Shown piece after piece: positions 55,004-58,091 of a DNA stretch of 58,091 nucleotides. Where the stretch lies: positions 1 to 58,091 of the forward strand of contig CAMKEH010000007.1 in assembly GCA_946411515.1 (NCBI GenBank), written 5' to 3'. This DNA comes from an uncultured Clostridium sp. (lineage in GTDB: Bacteria; Bacillota; Clostridia; TANB77; CAG-508). Numbering within the stretch: position 1 is the stretch's first letter; every line of letters begins with the position of its first letter. A program made the translations under genes and the position numbers. The notes under the pieces were generated by a model, which was not told where the DNA came from, did no database searches, and saw only the letters and a program-made list of their open reading frames with translations.

Positions 55004-56241
55004 ATGAATTCAAATGAACCATTAGCATTTAGAGTAAGACCAAAAACTCTAGATGAATATGTTGGCCAAGAACATGTATTACGGTAAAGATAAAATATTA
55101 TATAGAACAATAAAAGCAGATAGATTATCTAGTATAATTCTATTTGGACCTCCAGGCTGTGGAAAAACATCACTTGCAAGAGTAATTAGTGAAACAACAA
55201 AATATAAGTTTTATAAAATAAATGCTGTAACTGCAGGTGTTGCAGATATAAAAAGAGTAATTGAAGAGACAAAAAACTTTATGCTAAATCCATCAGGAAA
55301 AAGCATATTATTTATTGATGAAATTCATAGATTTAATAAATTACAACAAGATGCATTGCTTCCATTTGTAGAAAATGGAACTATAATACTAATTGGAGCG
55401 ACAACTGAAAATCCATATTTTGAGGTAAATAAAGCTTTGATATCAAGATCAATGGTAATAAAATTAGAGCCATTGACTGAAGAAAATGTATATCAAATTT
55501 TAAAAAATGCAATTGAAAGAAAAGATGGATTAGGTGAATATAATATAAAAATAGAAGAGGCTACATTAAGAAAATTAGCTTCTATTGCAAATGGAGATGT
55601 AAGAACTGCGCTAAATGGGTTAGAAGTTGCAACTCTTACAACAAATATGGATGAAGACGGTTTTATTCACTTAACAGATGAAGTAATAAAAAATAGTGTT
55701 CAAAATAGAAAAGCTATTTTTGATAAAAATGGTGATAGTCATTATGATAATATAAGTGCATTTATAAAATCCATGAGAGGTTATGATCCTGATGCAACTG
55801 TATTTTATTTAGCAAGAGCAATAAATCGGTGGAGAAGATCCAATGTTTTTAGCAAGAAGAATTGTAATATGTGCATCAGAAGATGTAGGAATGGCAAATC
55901 CGAATGCTTTAGTTGTTGCAAATAGTGCGATGCAAGCAGTACATATGATAGGTATGCCAGAAGCAAGAATAATACTTTCAGAAGCTGCAATTTATGTAGC
56001 AACATCTAAAAAATCAAATGCATCTTATATGGCAATAAATAAGGCGCTAGAAGATGTTAAAAATAAAGATACAGGTGAAATTCCGATGCATATTAGAAAT
56101 GCACCAGTAAGTGGGATGGAAAAACTAGGATATGGAAAAGGTTATTTATATCCTCATGATTTTCCAGGTAACTATGTAGAACAACAATATTTACCAGATA
56201 AAATGGTTGGAACAAAATATTATGAGCCACCAAAACAATAA
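55004..56241 (+). CDS. rarA: Replication-associated recombination ATPase RarA/MgsA, read through two +1 CGG shifts
   Basis: About 411 residues if C55082 and C55827 are both skipped. The start NSNEPLAFRVRPKTLDEYVGQEHVL leads to CGG-TAA, an immediate stop. Skipping the C gives VLGKDKILYRTIKADRL, the RarA consensus, then Walker A GPPGCGKTS, FIDEIHRFNK and sensor regions. The second break is at ARAIN-CGG, where the skip gives NGGEDPMFLARRIVICASEDVG, the invariant C-terminal motif. RarA acts at stalled forks. ATG 55004 has AAAGGAAG upstream. The gene carries two of the six recoding sites. Confidence 0.92.
55082..55085 (+). other. Recoding site 5: CGGT in rarA, next to a stop codon
   Basis: TTA-C-GGT-AAA: zero-frame CGG 55082-55084 followed directly by TAA 55085-55087. 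Skipping the C restores VLGKDK. Confidence 0.88.
55827..55830 (+). other. Recoding site 6: CGGT in rarA
   Basis: AAT-C-GGT-GGA: zero-frame CGG 55827-55829. Skipping the C restores NGGEDP. Confidence 0.9.
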
Positions 56242-56273
56242 AATTTAAAAATTAATAAAATCTTTAAAATTGG

Positions 56274-56299
56274 AAAACCTACTAAAAAGTAGGTTTTTT
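56274..56299 (+). terminator. Terminator after rarA, abutting the next start
   Basis: AAAACCTACT / AGTAGGTTTT and T run. The next ATG is only 3 bp after the T tract. Confidence 0.75.
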
Positions 56300-56302
56300 A
56301 AT

Positions 56303-56671
56303 ATGGAATTTTTAAAGACAATAAAAATAAAAAATATAGTAATAGGTATATTTGCAGGGATAATAAGTGGACTATTTTCAACAGGTGGAGGAATGATACT
56401 TGTTCCAGCATTTATATATTTATTAAAAATGGAAGATACAAAAGCAAGAGGAACATCAGTATTTTGTATATTACCAATGGTAATAACTAGTAGTTTTTTC
56501 TATTATAAAGGAAATTATATAGATTTAAAAATTGCAATTCTTTGTGCTGTAGGTGGTGCAATTGGTGGATATATTGGAGCAAAACTATTAAAAAAATTAC
56601 CTGAAAAAATATTAAAGATTTCATTTACGGTATTTTTAATTTACGTATCTTTTAAAATGATAACAAGTTAG
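56303..56671 (+). CDS. TauE/SafE (TSUP) half-permease 1
   Basis: 122 residues with four hydrophobic helices. The signature GIISGLFSTGGGMILVPAF is one half-repeat of TauE/SafE permeases, which normally have two such repeats in about 250 residues. No ribosome site precedes ATG 56303, which follows the T tract of a terminator; the in-frame TTG at 56270 lacks one too. Translation may be leaderless or from read-through. Confidence 0.85.
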   Translation: MEFLKTIKIKNIVIGIFAGIISGLFSTGGGMILVPAFIYLLKMEDTKARGTSVFCILPMVITSSFFYYKGNYIDLKIAILCAVGGAIGGYIGAKLLKKLPEKILKISFTVFLIYVSFKMITS

Positions 56672-56683
56672 AAAGGAAAAAAT

Positions 56684-57076
56684 ATGGAATTATTGGCAGG
56701 GATTATATCAGGAATAATAAGTGGAACAGGAATGGGAGGAGGAACTATTCTTATATTTTTATTAACTTTTTTAATGGGTGTAGAACAACATACTGCACAA
56801 GCAACAAACTTAATTTTCTTTATTCCAACATCTATAGTTGCAATAATAGTAAATCTAAAAAATAAAAATATAGATTTAAAACTAGCAATTACAATATCAA
56901 TATTTGGAATAATAGGAGCAATAATAGGAGCTAATATTTCAATATATATGGATGTAAATTTATTAAAAAAATGCTTTGGAATATTTTTAATAGCAGTTAC
57001 TATAAATGAAATTTATTCAATAATAAAATTGTATAAAAAAGATAAAAAGGAAGATAATAAAAATATAAAGAAATAA
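56684..57076 (+). CDS. TauE/SafE (TSUP) half-permease 2
   Basis: 130 residues with four helices and the second half-repeat GIISGIISGTGMGGGTILIFLL. It starts 12 bp after the first half, with its own GAAAGGA site and ATG 56684. Together the two genes equal one normal eight-helix anion (sulfite/sulfonate type) permease, so they probably form a heterodimer. Confidence 0.85.
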   Translation: MELLAGIISGIISGTGMGGGTILIFLLTFLMGVEQHTAQATNLIFFIPTSIVAIIVNLKNKNIDLKLAITISIFGIIGAIIGANISIYMDVNLLKKCFGIFLIAVTINEIYSIIKLYKKDKKEDNKNIKK

Positions 57077-57088
57077 AGAGGTGATATT

Positions 57089-57226
57089 ATGAAATTTATG
57101 AAAGGTATTATGATAGGAGGACTAATAACTACAGGAGTAGTTATGATGTATAGTGAAGGTATGATGAATAAAAAAGTTATGATGAAAAAAGGAAAAAAGA
57201 TGGCAAAAAAAATGGGTATTATGTAA
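57089..57226 (+). CDS. Small membrane protein, Met/Lys-rich
   Basis: 45 residues: short hydrophobic N-terminal helix (GIMIGGLITTGVVMMYS) with a Gly-rich face and a basic Met/Lys-rich tail. AGAGGTGAT precedes ATG 57089. YtxH-like small proteins look similar. Not recognised. Its stop overlaps the start of a hairpin. Confidence 0.6.
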   Translation: MKFMKGIMIGGLITTGVVMMYSEGMMNKKVMMKKGKKMAKKMGIM

Positions 57227-57255
57227 GAGGTATTTCTAAGCTAGAAATACCTCTT
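57225..57255. terminator. Hairpin after the small membrane protein
   Basis: AAGAGGTATTTCTA / TAGAAATACCTCTT stem starting within the stop codon. The T tract is weak, so this may be a processing or weak terminator structure. Confidence 0.5.
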
Positions 57256-57278
57256 TGGTCAAAGAGGGACGGATCCTT

Positions 57279-57749
57279 TTAATCCATTTCCTTAAAATCT
57301 TCTTCTTTTAATATAATTTCTTCTTCAGATCTTTTATTACATTCTTTTTTGTCTTCTAAATAATAATCACATTCGTCACATTTATCACCTTTTAAGCATT
57401 TACCTTCATGATGACATTTAGCACATATTTTAATTTTTTTAGTATCATTTACCCAAATTTGAAGAGCATATTCTTTCCCAGGACATAATGGACCAAATAC
57501 GAATTCTCCTTCACAGTCAGTAAACGTATGGCCAACAGGTCTTCTTTCTTCTTTTCCATGTTCATGAACTACTTCTACTAATTTTATAACTGCATTTTCT
57601 ACTGGTTCTTTAAAACAATTTTTTACAACACCATATATGACATCACGATTATCTTCTGGTAAAGTAATATCAAGGTCAAATTGTTTTCCACCTGAAATTA
57701 CACCATCTATATCTAATATTGGCATATGAGGTTTTTTATCTAATTCCAT
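57279..57749 (-). CDS. Protein with carboxypeptidase-regulatory-like fold and Cys-rich tail
   Basis: 156 residues, no signal peptide. Residues about 35-105 form a Cna-B/CarboxypepD-regulatory-like beta domain (DVIYGVVKNCFKEPVENAVIKLVEV, TFTDCEGEFVFGPLCPGKEYALQI). The tail has Cys-rich CAKCHHEGKCLKGDKCDECDYY, possibly metal-binding, and an acidic end. Cytosolic proteins of this type in Firmicutes are sometimes spore-associated; function not established. Confidence 0.7.
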   Translation of the reverse strand: MELDKKPHMPILDIDGVISGGKQFDLDITLPEDNRDVIYGVVKNCFKEPVENAVIKLVEVVHEHGKEERRPVGHTFTDCEGEFVFGPLCPGKEYALQIWVNDTKKIKICAKCHHEGKCLKGDKCDECDYYLEDKKECNKRSEEEIILKEEDFKEMD

Positions 57750-57932
57750 AATTTATTCATTCCTTTCATATTTACAGTAAAAATACTGTTTATATATCAT
57801 ATGAAAAAATTTGAATAAAGTTAATATATAAAGAAAATAAGTTGTCATAATATTTTAAAAACTATTTGCTTTTGATAATAAAAAGTATTATAATGCATAT
57901 GATTATAGTATAAGATGAAATTTAAAATTCAT

Positions 57933-57961
57933 TTGACATATAATGGAATTGGTGCTATAAT
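57933..57961 (+). promoter_or_regulatory. Strong promoter near the right edge
   Basis: TTGACA at 57933-57938, 17-bp spacer, TATAAT at 57956-57961. It drives a transcript whose coding gene, if any, is beyond the window. The rest of the 342-bp gap 57750-58091 holds the leader described next. Confidence 0.8.
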
Positions 57962-57967
57962 AATAAT

Positions 57968-58086
57968 AGCTTAAGCAAAAAGTCAAAGAGATGACAATTA
58001 TGTACAAAGATATAGATGGCAGTCTATATCTTTTTCTGGTTCTATAATAAATGTTGGGGTGATTAAATAAACCTCAACATTTTTTG
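57968..58086 (+). promoter_or_regulatory. Leader RNA with two tandem terminator hairpins
   Basis: Hairpin 1: AAAGATATAGA (58006-58016) with TCTATATCTTT (58023-58033) and T tail. Hairpin 2: AATGTTGGGGT (58050-58060) with ACCTCAACATT (58071-58081) and T run. A 15-codon ORF (ATG 58000, stop 58045-58047) overlaps hairpin 1. This is either a small RNA or an attenuator for a downstream gene. Confidence 0.5.
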
Positions 58087-58091
58087 TAAAA

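Noticed and set aside
9649..55830. The six breaks as sequencing or assembly errors
   Set aside because: All are the same base, in the same codon phase, before a conserved Gly, with different flanks and no homopolymer, and no other kind of frameshift occurs in 58 kb. It cannot be fully excluded without reads.
9649..55830. Simple reassignment of CGG to another amino acid
   Set aside because: A reassigned triplet would leave the frame unchanged. Here the sequence after CGG matches the family only in the +1 frame.
9649..55830. The five broken genes as pseudogenes
   Set aside because: Both halves of each gene are conserved up to the junction with no other lesions, and aspS and rodA are normally essential.
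1..58091. CRISPR arrays, tRNA or rRNA genes
   Set aside because: No regularly spaced repeats, cloverleaf-like sequences or rRNA segments were seen on either strand.

Overview
This window comes from a very AT-rich, spore-forming member of the Clostridia (Bacillota). Protein codons end almost only in A or T, and AGA is the usual Arg codon. Ribosome binding sites are strong (GGAGG-like). Sporulation genes include spo0A, a Spo0E-like protein, a SpoIVFA/SpoIVFB pair, a dacF-like carboxypeptidase, a SpoVD/PBP2-type transpeptidase and a GerS-like protein. Surface proteins with a thioester domain, a cohesin-like domain and a dockerin suggest an uncultured gut lineage, but I cannot place it from sequence alone.

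Layout. 1-7.9 kb: end of a dockerin protein, tilS, ftsH, a membrane J-protein, rpsU, an M16 peptidase pair (ymfF/ymfH) and a Spo0E-like gene. 8-15 kb: SNF2 helicase, an unknown membrane protein, trmFO and a coiled-coil protein. 15-20 kb: the str-type cluster rpsL-rpsG-fusA-tuf with structured leaders. 20-23 kb: an accessory patch with a reverse-strand membrane protein between near-identical repeats, the orphan 3' end of a second tuf gene, an ISLre2-type insertion sequence and a small leader-like ORF. 23-27 kb: plsX, acpP, nspC, dacF-like. 27-32 kb: a large thioester adhesin and a cohesin-like wall protein. 32-45 kb: ynbB, a flavoprotein, an IMPACT protein, spo0A, spoIVFA/FB, a prepilin-like protein, minD-minE-rodA, dusB, a GerS-like gene and a solitary mazF. 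45-58 kb: HD-GYP protein, aspS, an OmpR-type regulator, ispH, a PASTA transpeptidase, rsmA, an HD protein, a type I toxin-antitoxin-like locus, ruvA, rarA and two half-size TauE/SafE permease genes.

Main discovery candidate. Five conserved genes (SNF2 helicase, ynbB, rodA, aspS, rarA) are each broken in the zero frame, rarA twice. All six breaks have the same form: a complete codon, then an in-frame CGG. Skipping only the C gives a GGA or GGT glycine codon and restores the family consensus at a conserved glycine (for example Walker A of the helicase, and NGGEDP of RarA). A manual scan of every CGG in the window found no in-frame CGG in any other recognised conserved gene; the only other two are in small ORFs of unknown status. 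I saw no frameshift of any other type. This phase-locked pattern suggests that CGG is not read as Arg here, and that CGGN is decoded as Gly by genome-wide +1 recoding. A sequencing artefact must still be excluded with reads, but it would not be expected to respect codon phase.

Second candidate: a compact type I toxin-antitoxin-like locus at 53988-54318. A 38-residue hydrophobic peptide has a consensus promoter, an opposing consensus promoter drives an antisense RNA, the two share a bidirectional terminator, and both transcripts begin with the same 5' block.
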